In this document: positions 16,331 to 27,979 of the stretch, in pieces
Layout: every line of letters begins with the position of its first letter
Numbering within the stretch: the first letter of the stretch is position 1
Source of the DNA: Methylomonas montana
GTDB lineage: Bacteria > Pseudomonadota > Gammaproteobacteria > Methylococcales > Methylomonadaceae
Assembly: GCF_030490285.1 (NCBI RefSeq)
Contig: NZ_CP129884.1
Coordinates: forward strand, 3,472,001 to 3,536,000
Reading direction: 5' to 3'
Length of the DNA stretch: 64,000 nt
Made by a program: the position numbers and the translations under genes
Notes under the pieces: model-generated
What the model saw: the letters and a program-made list of their open reading frames with translations, nothing else
Told to the model about the DNA's origin: nothing
Database searches by the model: none

Positions 16331-16618
16331 CTATTCCAGCACTTGAAAGAAGGTTTCGCTTTCCTTGATCATGCCCAGCTCGTAGCGGGCACGTTCCTCG
16401 ATGGTTTCCAGGCCGCGGCGCAGATCGAGCACCTCTGCATACAAGGAATCGTTGCGTTCCTTTTTTTCCTGGGCTTCCTTGGTCAGCGTATCCAGGCGTT
16501 CCCGATAATCGCTAATTTGCGAGACGCTGGCATCGCCCAGCCAAAACCGGTACTGGAAGTGGACAATCAATAGAATGATGACGGCGATCAACGTTTTAAT
16601 GGCGGGTATCTCGATCAT
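16331..16618 (-). CDS. ftsB: Cell division protein FtsB
   Basis: A 95-residue bitopic protein with a short cytoplasmic N-terminus, one transmembrane segment (IKTLIAVIILLIVHFQY) and a periplasmic coiled coil (ISDYRERLDTLTKEAQEKKERNDSL). It ends in the conserved ERARYELGMIKESETFFQVLE-type tail. FtsB forms the FtsQLB complex that activates septal peptidoglycan synthesis. The position between eno and ispD is the usual gammaproteobacterial one. Length is typical. Confidence 0.95.
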   Translation of the reverse strand: MIEIPAIKTLIAVIILLIVHFQYRFWLGDASVSQISDYRERLDTLTKEAQEKKERNDSLYAEVLDLRRGLETIEERARYELGMIKESETFFQVLE

Positions 16619-16714
16619 GTAGGTGGGCTATGCTCAGGAAAGCATAGCCCAACAATAAGGCCAACATTTTGGGTTACGCCCTTCGACTACGCTCAGAGCC
16701 TAACCCAACCTACA
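16618..16714. repeat. MITE/REP-like palindromic repeat between eno and ftsB
   Basis: The gap is filled by a structured unit. Outer 7-bp inverted ends TGTAGGT (16618-16624) and ACCTACA (16708-16714) enclose a perfect 10-bp stem GGGCTATGCT/AGCATAGCCC (16625-16650) and a second stem TTGGGTTA/TAACCCAA (16669-16708). The CCCTTCGACTACGCTCAG core is a sequence I associate with dispersed bacterial intergenic repeats. It probably modulates termination or mRNA stability between eno and ftsB. Confidence 0.7.
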
Positions 16715-18010
<1,296 letters not shown>

Positions 18011-18844
18011 CTATAGTGTGGTTTCAATCAGGCTGCTGGATTTAACAGCCCGGTCTATTGTTACTAACGTTTCTAATAATTCTTTCATGCGGTGCAGCGG
18101 CCAGGAATTGGGGCCGTCGCTGAGCGCTTCTTCCGGCTTGGGATGCGATTCCATGAAAATCCCTGAAATGCCAACCGCTACCGCTGCCCGAGCCAATACC
18201 GGCACATGCTCGCGCTGGCCACCAGAGACATTGCCTTGCCCGCCCGGCAACTGCACGGAATGGGTGGCGTCGAACACCACCGGACAACCGGTATCGCGCA
18301 TCACAGCCAAAGACCGCATGTCCGAAACCAAATTATTATAACCAAACGACACGCCGCGCTCGCAAACCATGATCTGTTGATTGCCGGTAGCCTTGGCCTT
18401 GGCGGCGACATTGGCCATGTCCCAAGGCGCTAAAAACTGGCCCTTTTTGATATTGACCGGTTTGCCCAAGGCGGCGACGCTTTGAATGAAATTGGTTTGC
18501 CGACATAGGAAAGCTGGGGTTTGCAGCACATCGACCACGGCCGCGACTTCCGCCAACGGCGTGTCTTCGTGGACGTCGGTCAACACCGGCACGTTCAACT
18601 GCTGTTTGACCTTTTCCAGAATCTGCAGGCCTTTTTCCAGACCGGGGCCGCGAAAGCTGCCCAATGACGACCGATTAGCCTTGTCGAACGACGATTTGTA
18701 GATGAAAGGGATATTCAATTCGTCGGCGATTTCCTTCAATTTACCAGCGGTATCCAGCGTCATTTGCTCGCTTTCAATCACACAGGTACCGGCGATCAGG
18801 AAAAACGGCTGATCCAGGCCCACTTCGAAATTACATAATTTCAT
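18011..18844 (-). CDS. kdsA: 3-deoxy-8-phosphooctulonate synthase (KDO-8-P synthase)
   Basis: A 277-residue enzyme joining phosphoenolpyruvate and arabinose 5-phosphate for lipopolysaccharide inner core. The start is taken at 18844 ([10 protein letters not shown]), two bases after the pyrG stop, with AAGG upstream; the frame extends 11 codons further but that part lies inside pyrG. Signature blocks are [38 protein letters not shown] and [14 protein letters not shown]. Regular length; metal-independent versus metal-dependent type is not assigned. Confidence 0.96.
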   Translation of the reverse strand: MKLCNFEVGLDQPFFLIAGTCVIESEQMTLDTAGKLKEIADELNIPFIYKSSFDKANRSSLGSFRGPGLEKGLQILEKVKQQLNVPVLTDVHEDTPLAEVAAVVDVLQTPAFLCRQTNFIQSVAALGKPVNIKKGQFLAPWDMANVAAKAKATGNQQIMVCERGVSFGYNNLVSDMRSLAVMRDTGCPVVFDATHSVQLPGGQGNVSGGQREHVPVLARAAVAVGISGIFMESHPKPEEALSDGPNSWPLHRMKELLETLVTIDRAVKSSSLIETTL

Positions 18845-18846
18845 GC

Positions 18847-20511
<1,665 letters not shown>

Positions 20512-20670
20512 TCAGCGAATAGCAAGGGGTCGAAAAAGGCGCAAATTTTATCAGTTTTGGTTTGAAATTGCCTTTTTAATTCGACACAACCAGCAACTAC
20601 CTCGCGTTGCCGCCGGGAATACGCTTGAGCTTGCCCCGCCCCAATCGCTAAAACGCCTACTTTTTTGAGC

Positions 20671-20868
20671 TTATAAATCCTGCTCGGCACCCGATCGCAA
20701 ATTGGGCCAAGAGCTGAAGGCGAACACCCAGATCATGATGATATTGACGACCGGCACTAACAATACTAGCGTCCAACGCCCATCGAATCCGGCCTTTTCC
20801 AAAATTCGATAACCCAGCCACAAGCAAAACAACACATAGACCGGTAGTAAAATAAAATACAGTTCCAT
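20671..20868 (-). CDS. Small two-helix membrane protein
   Basis: A 65-residue protein with two hydrophobic segments (LYFILLPVYVLFCLWLGYRIL and WTLVLLVPVVNIIMIWVFAF) joined by an EKAGFDGRW loop. The pattern resembles small DUF5684/DUF805-like proteins where a conserved KAG-x-W loop links two helices. It starts two bases after the stop of the similar 20871 gene. The pair share the loop (KKAGLNPAW versus EKAGFDGRW) and are probably tandem paralogues. Function unknown. Confidence 0.75.
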   Translation of the reverse strand: MELYFILLPVYVLFCLWLGYRILEKAGFDGRWTLVLLVPVVNIIMIWVFAFSSWPNLRSGAEQDL

Positions 20869-20870
20869 GA

Positions 20871-21065
20871 TCAGCGCTCCTTTTTAGCATGCGGCCAAGC
20901 TTGCAAGGCCAATTGCATAAAAACAATCAACAAACCAAAGATAGGTAAAAACACCAGCGCAGCCCAGGCCGGATTCAGACCGGCTTTCTTGTAGATCAAG
21001 ATGGCCGGTATCGCGATCATCATGCCCACTATTGCCGCCTGAAGTATATCCGGAAACATCATCAT
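20871..21065 (-). CDS. Small two-helix membrane protein, paralogue of the next gene
   Basis: The start is placed at 21065, where a run of three ATGs is preceded by GGAGGAG at ideal spacing; the longer frame to 21149 would overlap tilS and has no ribosome site. The 64-residue product has two membrane segments around the loop KKAGLNPAW and a basic tail (WPHAKKER). It lies 31 bp after tilS and 2 bp before the similar 20671 gene. Together they look like a duplicated small membrane-protein pair. No function recognised. Confidence 0.75.
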   Translation of the reverse strand: MMMFPDILQAAIVGMMIAIPAILIYKKAGLNPAWAALVFLPIFGLLIVFMQLALQAWPHAKKER

Positions 21066-21096
21066 GACTCCTCCCAACACAATTTGCCGCTTATCA

Positions 21097-22425
21097 TCAC
21101 ACGCTTTCGGGCGCACGCCAATCCACGCGATAACAATCATCCAATGCATCGCACCAAGCCCATTCAGCCACCCATAAGCCGGCCACCGCCGCCAAGCGCT
21201 CGCCTAGATAAATCAGCGGCCGGGCATCTCTTTCCCAAGGCGGAACAGCCGCTTCTTGATAGAGTTTTTTCAAACAATGATGCCCTATCCGCCCCGGCAA
21301 CTTCAATTTTTCGCCGCCCTGCCGCGCAGCCACGACCACTTCCGAAATATCCCATAACGATTTGGCGATGCCGGACGAAGAGACCACTTTACTCAATACA
21401 TAGCCATTACTCAGTGCCACGCTCTTATCCTGCCGCGGCCAGACTATGGGCTGCGCCTGCTTGCGCAAATGCTCGGCGGCTATACAAAACAATTTTTGCC
21501 GGTACTTCTTGATGTAACAGCCTTGAATATAAAGCTGCGGCTGCGCATCGTCCCGGCCGTCGATCAATTGATCGACCAAGGTTTGCAACACTGCTTGGCT
21601 AGGCGGCTTCAAGCCCATCCGGCTTAGCCATCGCCGTAACAAACCATTGCGCTGCGCGGCCGACATGATCGGTAAATCACTTATCGACAGACTGCCATCC
21701 GCCGGATCGAAAATAGTTTGTAAGGTTTGTTCAGTCCAGTCGTCGATCATCCGGGTCGCATCGCCGCAATGCGCTGCCGAACGGGCCACGGTTTTGTCCA
21801 GGGACGGCCAGCGTTGTTTCAATAATGGCAGGATTTGATTGCGCAGATAGTTGCGATCGAAATCACTGCTTTGATTAGTAGGGTCTTCAACCCATTGCAA
21901 ACGATGGGTTTGCGCATATTGCGCTATGTCCTGTTTGGCCACATTTAGCAAAGGCCGCAACATTCGCCCCAGACCAAACTCGGCGGCGACCGGCATCCCT
22001 GCCAACCCTGCCACGCCGGCACCCCGAAACAATTGCAGCAACAGCGTTTCCATCTGATCCTCGCGGTGCTGGGCCAATAACAATACATCGCCGACCGTCA
22101 GCAAATTCCGCAACGCCTGATAACGAGCCTCGCGCGCCGCGGCCTCCGGGCTTTGACCGTTTTCGGCACGGGCATCGACTATTAACAGTTGAAAATCAAC
22201 ACCCAAGCGCTCGGCTTGCCGACGACAATGTTCGCCCCAAGCGGCTGCGACTGTTTGCAAACCATGGTTGACGTAGACCGCGACGATTTTGCTTTTGAGC
22301 GTCGGCTGCGTGGCGCACAAATGCAGCATGACATGCGAGTCGATGCCGCCGCTGTAGGCCACGTAGATTTTGCCGGCAGATTCCGGCAACAGCGAAGCGA
22401 TGGCTTTATAACTGAGTACAGGCAT
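21097..22425 (-). CDS. tilS: tRNA(Ile)-lysidine synthase TilS
   Basis: A 442-residue N-type ATP pyrophosphatase that converts the wobble C34 of tRNA-Ile(CAU) to lysidine, which changes both codon reading and aminoacylation. The PP-loop is SGGIDS at residues 25-30. Later blocks include HHREDQMETLL-like AQHREDQMETLLLQLFRG and the RNYLRNQILPLL segment with the family's Asn-Arg residues. C-terminal TilS domains are present with EAAVPPWERDARPLIY. Length is typical for gammaproteobacteria. The accA-tilS order is conserved in this group. Confidence 0.95.
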   Translation of the reverse strand: MPVLSYKAIASLLPESAGKIYVAYSGGIDSHVMLHLCATQPTLKSKIVAVYVNHGLQTVAAAWGEHCRRQAERLGVDFQLLIVDARAENGQSPEAAAREARYQALRNLLTVGDVLLLAQHREDQMETLLLQLFRGAGVAGLAGMPVAAEFGLGRMLRPLLNVAKQDIAQYAQTHRLQWVEDPTNQSSDFDRNYLRNQILPLLKQRWPSLDKTVARSAAHCGDATRMIDDWTEQTLQTIFDPADGSLSISDLPIMSAAQRNGLLRRWLSRMGLKPPSQAVLQTLVDQLIDGRDDAQPQLYIQGCYIKKYRQKLFCIAAEHLRKQAQPIVWPRQDKSVALSNGYVLSKVVSSSGIAKSLWDISEVVVAARQGGEKLKLPGRIGHHCLKKLYQEAAVPPWERDARPLIYLGERLAAVAGLWVAEWAWCDALDDCYRVDWRAPESV

Positions 22426-22439
22426 GTTTTACCCACAAA

Positions 22440-22463
22440 AAAGGCCGAGTGAAATCGGCCTTT
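22440..22463 (-). terminator. Rho-independent terminator of accA
   Basis: Read on the minus strand, a 9-bp perfect stem (AAAGGCCGA / TCGGCCTTT, 6-base loop) is followed by a run of six T. It lies 24 bp after the accA stop and 15 bp before tilS, so tilS transcription may depend on read-through or its own promoter. Confidence 0.85.
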
Positions 22464-22486
22464 ATCGAACAAAAATTAGCTTAAGT

Positions 22487-23461
22487 TTATTTAACGGGCT
22501 CTTCGATATACGAACCAAAGCGCATGATACGTTGATAGCGTTTTTCCAACAGCTGATCCAAGTTTTGCGCCTCGTTACTGAGCTCATCAAGATGTCTCAG
22601 TAACGCCTCCTGCAAATTCCCGGCAATTTTCTCGAAATTGCGATGACCGCCGCCCACTGGCTCACGAATCACTTCGTCCAAGAATCCCTGTTCGCGCACC
22701 CGGTCCGAGGTAATCCCCATCGCTTCCGCCGCCAATTGGGCCTTGTCGGCGCTTTTCCACAAGATCGACGCACAGCCTTCCGGCGAAATCACCGCATAGG
22801 TGCTGTACTCCAACATCAACAAGCGATCGCCGACGCCAATTGCCAGCGCGCCGCCGGAACCGCCCTCGCCGATTACGGTGCAGATGATCGGTGTTCTTAA
22901 TTTGGACATTTCGAACAAATTGCGGGCAATCGCCTCGCTTTGTCCGCGCTCCTCGGCGCCGATACCGGGATATGCGCCGGGGGTGTCGATCAGACAGATG
23001 ATAGGTAAATTAAAGCGTTCGGCCAGTTTCATCACTCGCAGCGCTTTACGATAGCCCTCCGGACGCGGCATGCCGAAATTGCGATAGATCTTTTCCTTGG
23101 TGTCTCGGCCTTTTTGATGACCGATTACCACCACTGGCCGACCTTCCAGACGCGCCAGGCCACAGACTATCGCCGGGTCGTCGGCATAAGCCCGGTCGCC
23201 GTGCAGCTCATGAAATTCGGTAAAAATCAGATCGATATAATCCAGCGTATACGGACGGCCCGGATGTCTGGAGAGTTGCGAAATCTGCCAATCGGATAAA
23301 TCCGAAAAGATACTCTCGGTCAGGCTTTCGCATTTCTGCTCCAGCAACTTCAAGGTTTCGGAAATATCGAAATTATTATCAAGCTCGACCTTGCGCAGCT
23401 CTTCTATCTTGGCTTGCAGTTCGGCAATAGGCTGTTCAAAATCTAAGAATTTTAAATCCAT
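22487..23461 (-). CDS. accA: Acetyl-CoA carboxylase carboxyltransferase subunit alpha
   Basis: A 324-residue alpha subunit that, with AccD, transfers the carboxyl group from biotin to acetyl-CoA to form malonyl-CoA, the first step of fatty-acid synthesis. The start is set at [12 protein letters not shown], the conserved N-terminus; the longer frame to 23620 overlaps rarA on the other strand. Key blocks are [27 protein letters not shown], and the oxyanion-hole region [15 protein letters not shown]. Divergent from rarA with 89 bp between. Confidence 0.97.
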   Translation of the reverse strand: MDLKFLDFEQPIAELQAKIEELRKVELDNNFDISETLKLLEQKCESLTESIFSDLSDWQISQLSRHPGRPYTLDYIDLIFTEFHELHGDRAYADDPAIVCGLARLEGRPVVVIGHQKGRDTKEKIYRNFGMPRPEGYRKALRVMKLAERFNLPIICLIDTPGAYPGIGAEERGQSEAIARNLFEMSKLRTPIICTVIGEGGSGGALAIGVGDRLLMLEYSTYAVISPEGCASILWKSADKAQLAAEAMGITSDRVREQGFLDEVIREPVGGGHRNFEKIAGNLQEALLRHLDELSNEAQNLDQLLEKRYQRIMRFGSYIEEPVK

Positions 23462-23550
23462 GTCAATCGGCGTCAGAATCACTAAAATGGTCGGCAATTC
23501 TAATGAAAAAAGCCGATATTGCCTATCTGTTTTACCCAACCGCCTAGAAA

Positions 23551-24861
23551 ATGAACAAAAACGCCACCTTAGAGACCCAAGTGCATGCGCCGCTAGCCGC
23601 CAGGATGCGTCCGGCCACACTGGATGATTTTATCGGCCAACAGCATCTGTTGGCGAAAGGTAAATCGCTCAGAGCCGCCATCGACCAGGGTGTGCCGCAC
23701 TCGTTGGTTTTCTGGGGACCGCCCGGCGTCGGCAAGACCACGCTGGCCAAAATCATAGCCAGCAGCGCCCACTGCCATTTCATCGAATTGTCGGCGGTGA
23801 TGGCCGGTGTCAAAGAAATCCGCGCCGCGGTCGCCGAAGCCGAAGATGTCAAACTGACTCGCAATCTGAATACCGTGGTGTTCATCGACGAAATCCACCG
23901 TTTTTCAAAAAGCCAGCAAGATTCGCTGTTGGCGCCGATCGAAAACGGCACCATCATCCTGTTCGGCGCTACCACCGAAAATCCGTCGTTCGAATTGAAT
24001 AATGCGCTGTTGTCCCGGTTGCGGGTTTACGTACTGCGCAGTCTGGACGCCGAAGCATTGACGAATCTATTGAAACAAGCGCTGCATGACCCGCAACGCG
24101 GCCTGGGTCAACGCCAGCTCAGCGTAGACGACGATACCCTGCAACTGATCGCCAAAGCCGCCGACGGCGACGCCCGCCGCTGCCTGAACATCTTGCAGAT
24201 TGCCGCCGATCTGGCCGAGACCGTCGACGGCCGGGAAACCGTCAACCCGGAAGTTATCAACGAAGTCTTGCAAGGCCACGCCAACCGCTTCGACAAGGGC
24301 GGCGATATTTTTTACGACCAGATCTCGGCCTTGCATAAATCGGTGCGCGGCACCGATCCCGACGCGGCGTTGTACTGGTTTGCCCGGATGCTGGACGGCG
24401 GCTGCGACCCTTTGTATATCGCCCGCCGGGTGATTCGGATGGCATCGGAAGACATCGGCAACGCCGATCCGCGCGGCCTGGAACTGGCGCTGAACGCGGC
24501 GCATGCCTACGAACGGCTGGGCAGCCCGGAAGGCGAATTATCGCTGGCCCAGGCGGTGGTCTATCTGGCCTGCGCACCGAAAAGCAATGCGGTCTATGTC
24601 GCTTACAAGGCGGCGATGAACGACGCCCGCAACAGTGGTTCGCTGGAAGTGCCTGTCCATCTGCGCAATGCGCCGACCAAACTGATGAAGGAACTGGGCC
24701 ACGGCGCCGAGTACCGCTACGCCCACGACGAGGCGAACGCCTATGCAGCCGGCGAAAACTATTTCCCGGAGCCGCTAAAGGGCCGCCACTACTATTTTCC
24801 GGTCGAGCGCGGCTTGGAAGCCAAGATCAAAGAAAAACTCAATTTTCTTCGAAAACAATAA
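23551..24861 (+). CDS. rarA: Replication-associated recombination protein RarA (MgsA)
   Basis: A 436-residue AAA+ ATPase of the clamp-loader-related MgsA/Wrnip1 family that acts at stalled forks. Walker A is GPPGVGKT at residues 56-63, Walker B is VVFIDEIH, sensor 1 is [12 protein letters not shown] with the following SRLRVY Arg finger region, and the C-terminal MgsA tetramerisation domain includes [14 protein letters not shown] and [16 protein letters not shown]. Length is normal. It is followed 19 bp later by a lipoprotein gene. Confidence 0.95.
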   Translation: MNKNATLETQVHAPLAARMRPATLDDFIGQQHLLAKGKSLRAAIDQGVPHSLVFWGPPGVGKTTLAKIIASSAHCHFIELSAVMAGVKEIRAAVAEAEDVKLTRNLNTVVFIDEIHRFSKSQQDSLLAPIENGTIILFGATTENPSFELNNALLSRLRVYVLRSLDAEALTNLLKQALHDPQRGLGQRQLSVDDDTLQLIAKAADGDARRCLNILQIAADLAETVDGRETVNPEVINEVLQGHANRFDKGGDIFYDQISALHKSVRGTDPDAALYWFARMLDGGCDPLYIARRVIRMASEDIGNADPRGLELALNAAHAYERLGSPEGELSLAQAVVYLACAPKSNAVYVAYKAAMNDARNSGSLEVPVHLRNAPTKLMKELGHGAEYRYAHDEANAYAAGENYFPEPLKGRHYYFPVERGLEAKIKEKLNFLRKQ

Positions 24862-24880
24862 ATTAAGCTTGGGAGCTTTT

Positions 24881-25531
24881 ATGAAACGCGCAACACAACT
24901 GGCATTGGCACTATCGCTGTCATTCGGCTTATCAGCCTGCTCCACCGTGTACTACAGCGGCTTGGAGAAAATTGGCATCCCCAAGCGCGAGGTGATGGTG
25001 CATCGCGTGGAAAAAGCCCGCGACACCCAGGAAGAAACCAAGCAGCAGTTCAAGTCGGCATTGGAGCAATTCACCGTATTGACCAATTTCAAGGGCGGCG
25101 ATCTGGAAGCCACCTATAACAAACTAAACGGTGAGTACGAAGCCAGCGTCAAAAAGGCGGAGGAAGTGAATAAACGCATCGCCGATATCGAGGACGTTTC
25201 CAACGCGCTATTCAGCGAATGGGAAACCGAGCTGGGCCAATACAGCAACGCCTCGTTGCGCCGAACCAGCCAACAAAAATTGACCGCGACCAAGGCTCAC
25301 TATCAGCAATTGCTAGCCGCGATGCGCAAGGCTGAGGCTAAAATCGAGCCTGTGCTGAGTGTATTCCGAGATCAAGTGCTGTATTTGAAACACAACCTGA
25401 ACGCCCAAGCGATTGCCGCGCTAAAAGGTCAATTGGATTCGGTCAAATCGGACGTATCGGCTTTGGTGGTGGAGATGGAAAAATCGATCAATGAAGCGGA
25501 TGCGTTCATCAAGACCATGGAGAAACCATAG
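24881..25531 (+). CDS. DUF2959 family lipoprotein
   Basis: A 216-residue envelope protein. A signal peptide ends in the lipobox GLSAC (Cys20). The body is almost entirely long helices with strong coiled-coil content (RVEKARDTQEETKQQFKSA ... YEASVKKAEEVNKRIADIE). The block YYSGLEKIGIPKREVMVHRV is the DUF2959 signature. The start at 24881 has GGGAG upstream; an in-frame start at 24869 would sit before that ribosome site. No biochemical role is established for the family. Confidence 0.82.
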   Translation: MKRATQLALALSLSFGLSACSTVYYSGLEKIGIPKREVMVHRVEKARDTQEETKQQFKSALEQFTVLTNFKGGDLEATYNKLNGEYEASVKKAEEVNKRIADIEDVSNALFSEWETELGQYSNASLRRTSQQKLTATKAHYQQLLAAMRKAEAKIEPVLSVFRDQVLYLKHNLNAQAIAALKGQLDSVKSDVSALVVEMEKSINEADAFIKTMEKP

Positions 25532-25683
25532 AGCCGCGTATTGCGCTGCGGCGAGTTATTCGAATCGATTCGGAATGTTTACCGTACCGGCCAACATGTT
25601 ATTGGCGCGCCTCGCACCGAACAGCGCAAACCTTATACTGATTTATCGGCAAAGGACTAGCTTAACCTCAGCGTTTTTTATAT

Positions 25684-25818
25684 CTACACCCCAATTTGGG
25701 TGACCGATAAAACGTAATAGCTGTAATAAACCACAGACACCAAAAGCAATACATTCAATAGTTTTTCGACTCTACTGTATTGTTCTTGCTGATATTTTTT
25801 AGCATTTTTTGCTCTCAT
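25684..25818 (-). CDS. 44-residue single-pass membrane peptide
   Basis: A short frame with ATG at 25816-25818 and a strong ribosome site (GGAGGG, five to six bases upstream). The product begins basic and polar (MRAKNAKKYQQEQYSRVEK), continues with one hydrophobic helix (LLNVLLLVSVVYYSYYVL) and a short tail ending TQIGV. It is 72 bp downstream of the His-rich protein gene on the same strand. The basic N-terminus and following helix suggest a type II orientation with the C-terminus outside. No family recognised. Confidence 0.6.
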   Translation of the reverse strand: MRAKNAKKYQQEQYSRVEKLLNVLLLVSVVYYSYYVLSVTQIGV

Positions 25819-25890
25819 CCGACCCTCCGATGTTCCATGAGACATGTCAAAGCCAAATCGATGGCGCCGCCTACGACAATACTGTTTCGT

Positions 25891-26235
25891 TTATCTGCTG
25901 ATGCCGTTGCCAATCCAAGCGCCCGCTGCCGCGCCGATACCCGCACCGAGTGGATCGCCTTTGCTCATTTCGTAACCCGCCATGCTGCCTAAAGCGCCGC
26001 CGACCAAACCTTGAGTCGAACGCTGATCGTAACTTTGATAGCGCGGCGCTGGCTGCGGTGCCGGCGCGTAATGAACTACGCGCTCGGGATAATAGACCCG
26101 TTCAACTTCAACATAATGGTCATGGTGATGCCCATGATGATGACCGTGATGTCCATGCCCGTGACCGTGCCCATCAGCGTAGGCCAAAGGCGAACACAAC
26201 AAACCAATTGCAACTAAACCTGTCACTCTGAACAT
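25891..26235 (-). CDS. Secreted His-rich glycine-zipper protein
   Basis: A 114-residue protein. The signal peptide is MFRVTGLVAIGLLCSPLAYA. It is followed by an extreme Gly/His tract (about 20 residues, alternating GHG and HHH), a Tyr/Pro/Val-rich linker, and a C-terminal glycine-zipper hairpin (GLVGGALGSMAGYEMSKG ... GAGIGAAAGAWIGNG) like that of Rick_17kDa/OmpA-like surface antigens. It should be exported to the envelope. The His tract could bind Ni, Zn or Cu, an inference from composition only. Genes of this shape are often near metal or stress functions, but nothing here fixes a role. Confidence 0.8.
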   Translation of the reverse strand: MFRVTGLVAIGLLCSPLAYADGHGHGHGHHGHHHGHHHDHYVEVERVYYPERVVHYAPAPQPAPRYQSYDQRSTQGLVGGALGSMAGYEMSKGDPLGAGIGAAAGAWIGNGISR

Positions 26236-26589
26236 AAAAAACGCCTTCTCTGGAAAAGTAATTCAGTTGCTAATTAGTGTAGAGCGCATTATTTAATTCT
26301 TGATTAGGAACAGATTAAGAATTGATGAAGATTTCAATGTCGGCTGATATTGGCTTTGCCAAGTTTTACCGTGCATACAGTTAAACCACGCTCCAAAGGC
26401 TTGGTGTCATCTGTTTCGAGGATTTATGATATAAAGCGCTGCTTATTTGAGTCGCTACCATCGGCCGTGCTGTGCTCGCTGACAGTCGATAACAAAGCGC
26501 TATCCGCCAGGTGGAAATTCAGGGTAGCCACAAAAAAACCGATTGGCAATGCCAGTCGGGTCAATAATTTTATTCCAGGGGGACAGGTC
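26236..26589. other. Intergenic region before the repeat protein
   Basis: Divergent promoter region between the His-rich protein (minus) and the 26590 gene (plus). The plus frame is open from 26350, but that part has no ribosome site and reads as random sequence. The dyad TTGGC-TTT-GCCAA lies near 26351. No other gene or RNA is visible. Confidence 0.5.
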
Positions 26590-27273
26590 ATGTTAGAAAT
26601 CTTAATATTCGTTGCCGCAGTGTTAGCCATCGGTTCAGTCGTTTGGGTAATCAAAAACAAGAACAAGACAACCGGCAAAATCCCGACAACAACCCATCAA
26701 CCAGCATCGTCTGCAGTCAATAATCCACAACCCAAAACAAACCCCGTTACCACAACGAGCGAACAGACTGCCAAGTCCGTGGATACCACTAAACCCGCTT
26801 CAGTATCTGAATCGAGCCTAGCGCCTAAACCAGCCCCGGCACAGCCCGTTGCCGTCAAGTCCGCAAGCCCGATTCCAGCCAAAATTGAAACAGACAAAAT
26901 TCCAGAAGATTCAGTCCTCAGCCGGCATCACCTCGCCGCCTTGCAAGCCGAAAAAGATCATATCAGTAACCCTTATCCGACCGATTCCGTGCTGCGCAGG
27001 CATTATGACACCATGCACCAAGTCGCCGTACCTAACACTAACACCGCTACAGAAACCGTATCACCCCAGCCGCAAGCCGAAGTAAAAGCGCCGATTGCGG
27101 AAAAGGAGCGCATTCCGGAAGACTCGACACTGAAGCGACATGTTCTGAGCCAACTGCGCAGCGAGATTGAAGCGGAACTGCCCCCTAAACCGACCGATTC
27201 CGCCTTGAAACGTCACTACGAAGGCTTGGTGCAGGCAAAACTGCAACAACGCTTGACAGAATACGCCGCATAG
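26590..27273 (+). CDS. Membrane-anchored protein with four P-x-D-S-x-L-x-R-H repeats
   Basis: The start at 26590 is chosen because AGGGGG and ACAGG precede that ATG and the product then begins with a membrane anchor (MLEILIFVAAVLAIGSVVWVI). The 227-residue protein continues with a Thr/Pro/Ala-rich disordered region (about residues 28-100). The C-terminal half carries four copies of a short repeat, IPEDSVLSRH (about 104), YPTDSVLRRH (about 129), IPEDSTLKRH (about 175) and KPTDSALKRH (about 200), each leading into a helix. It resembles short peptide-docking or self-association motifs. I do not recognise a named family. Confidence 0.75.
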   Translation: MLEILIFVAAVLAIGSVVWVIKNKNKTTGKIPTTTHQPASSAVNNPQPKTNPVTTTSEQTAKSVDTTKPASVSESSLAPKPAPAQPVAVKSASPIPAKIETDKIPEDSVLSRHHLAALQAEKDHISNPYPTDSVLRRHYDTMHQVAVPNTNTATETVSPQPQAEVKAPIAEKERIPEDSTLKRHVLSQLRSEIEAELPPKPTDSALKRHYEGLVQAKLQQRLTEYAA

Positions 27274-27320
27274 TCAGACCAGTCATACGCGTCGCAACGC
27301 TACCCAATGTCTATGACAAA

Positions 27321-27349
27321 CTCCGGATGGCCGACAAGCTAATCCGGAG
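27321..27349 (+). terminator. Probable terminator hairpin
   Basis: A perfect 8-bp stem (CTCCGGAT / ATCCGGAG) with a 13-base loop, 48 bp after the repeat-protein stop, followed by AGTTTTCCCTC. The T-run is short, so efficiency is doubtful. Confidence 0.5.
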
Positions 27350-27487
27350 AGTTTTCCCTCAGTGGTTTCGCGTCTGTTTTGGTAAGACTCCGGCCGGCAA
27401 GACCGAAAGTTGAAGGTCGCGAGCGATATATCTTGGATAGCTTCGATTGACTTCCCAATATCACCCTATAACCGGATTTTCACCTGT

Positions 27488-27976
27488 ATGAACTCTATTT
27501 ACCAATTCTCAGCCAACAGTATTGCCGGCGAAACGGTCGCATTGGAAAATTATCGTGGCAAAGTGCTGTTAATCGTTAACACTGCCAGTCAATGCGGATT
27601 TACCCCGCAGTACCGGGAATTGGAAGCCTTGTATCAAACGTATAAGAGCCGAGGCTTGGAAATACTGGGGTTTCCCTGTAATCAGTTCGGCAGCCAGGAA
27701 CCCGGTGACAGCCAAACCATTGCCGAGTTTTGCGAACTGAATTTCAGCGTGAGCTTTCCCATGTTTGAAAAAATCGAGGTGAACGGCAAGCATGCTCACC
27801 CGCTTTTCAACTATCTGAAAGCCGCCGCGCCTGGTTTGTTAGGCAGCCAGAGTATCAAATGGAATTTCAACAAATTTCTGGTGGGCCGGGATGGCAAGGT
27901 CTACAAGCGCTACGCGCCGATAGTATCGCCGTCGGCGATCAGCAGGGGCATAGAACGCTTGCTGAAAAACGACTAG
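27488..27976 (+). CDS. Glutathione peroxidase family protein
   Basis: A 162-residue thioredoxin-fold peroxidase. The start at 27488 gives the usual length; the longer frame from 27410 lacks a family N-terminus. The catalytic residues are Cys36 (NTASQCGFTP, a Cys and not selenocysteine), Gln66 in GFPCNQFGSQEPG and Trp125 in IKWNFNKFLV. It lacks the dimer-loop residues of glutathione-specific animal enzymes, so thioredoxin could be the real reductant, as known for BtuE and Gpx-like proteins of bacteria. It reduces H2O2 and lipid peroxides in the cytosol. Convergent with flgT (3-bp gap). Confidence 0.94.
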   Translation: MNSIYQFSANSIAGETVALENYRGKVLLIVNTASQCGFTPQYRELEALYQTYKSRGLEILGFPCNQFGSQEPGDSQTIAEFCELNFSVSFPMFEKIEVNGKHAHPLFNYLKAAAPGLLGSQSIKWNFNKFLVGRDGKVYKRYAPIVSPSAISRGIERLLKND

Positions 27977-27979
27977 CGT

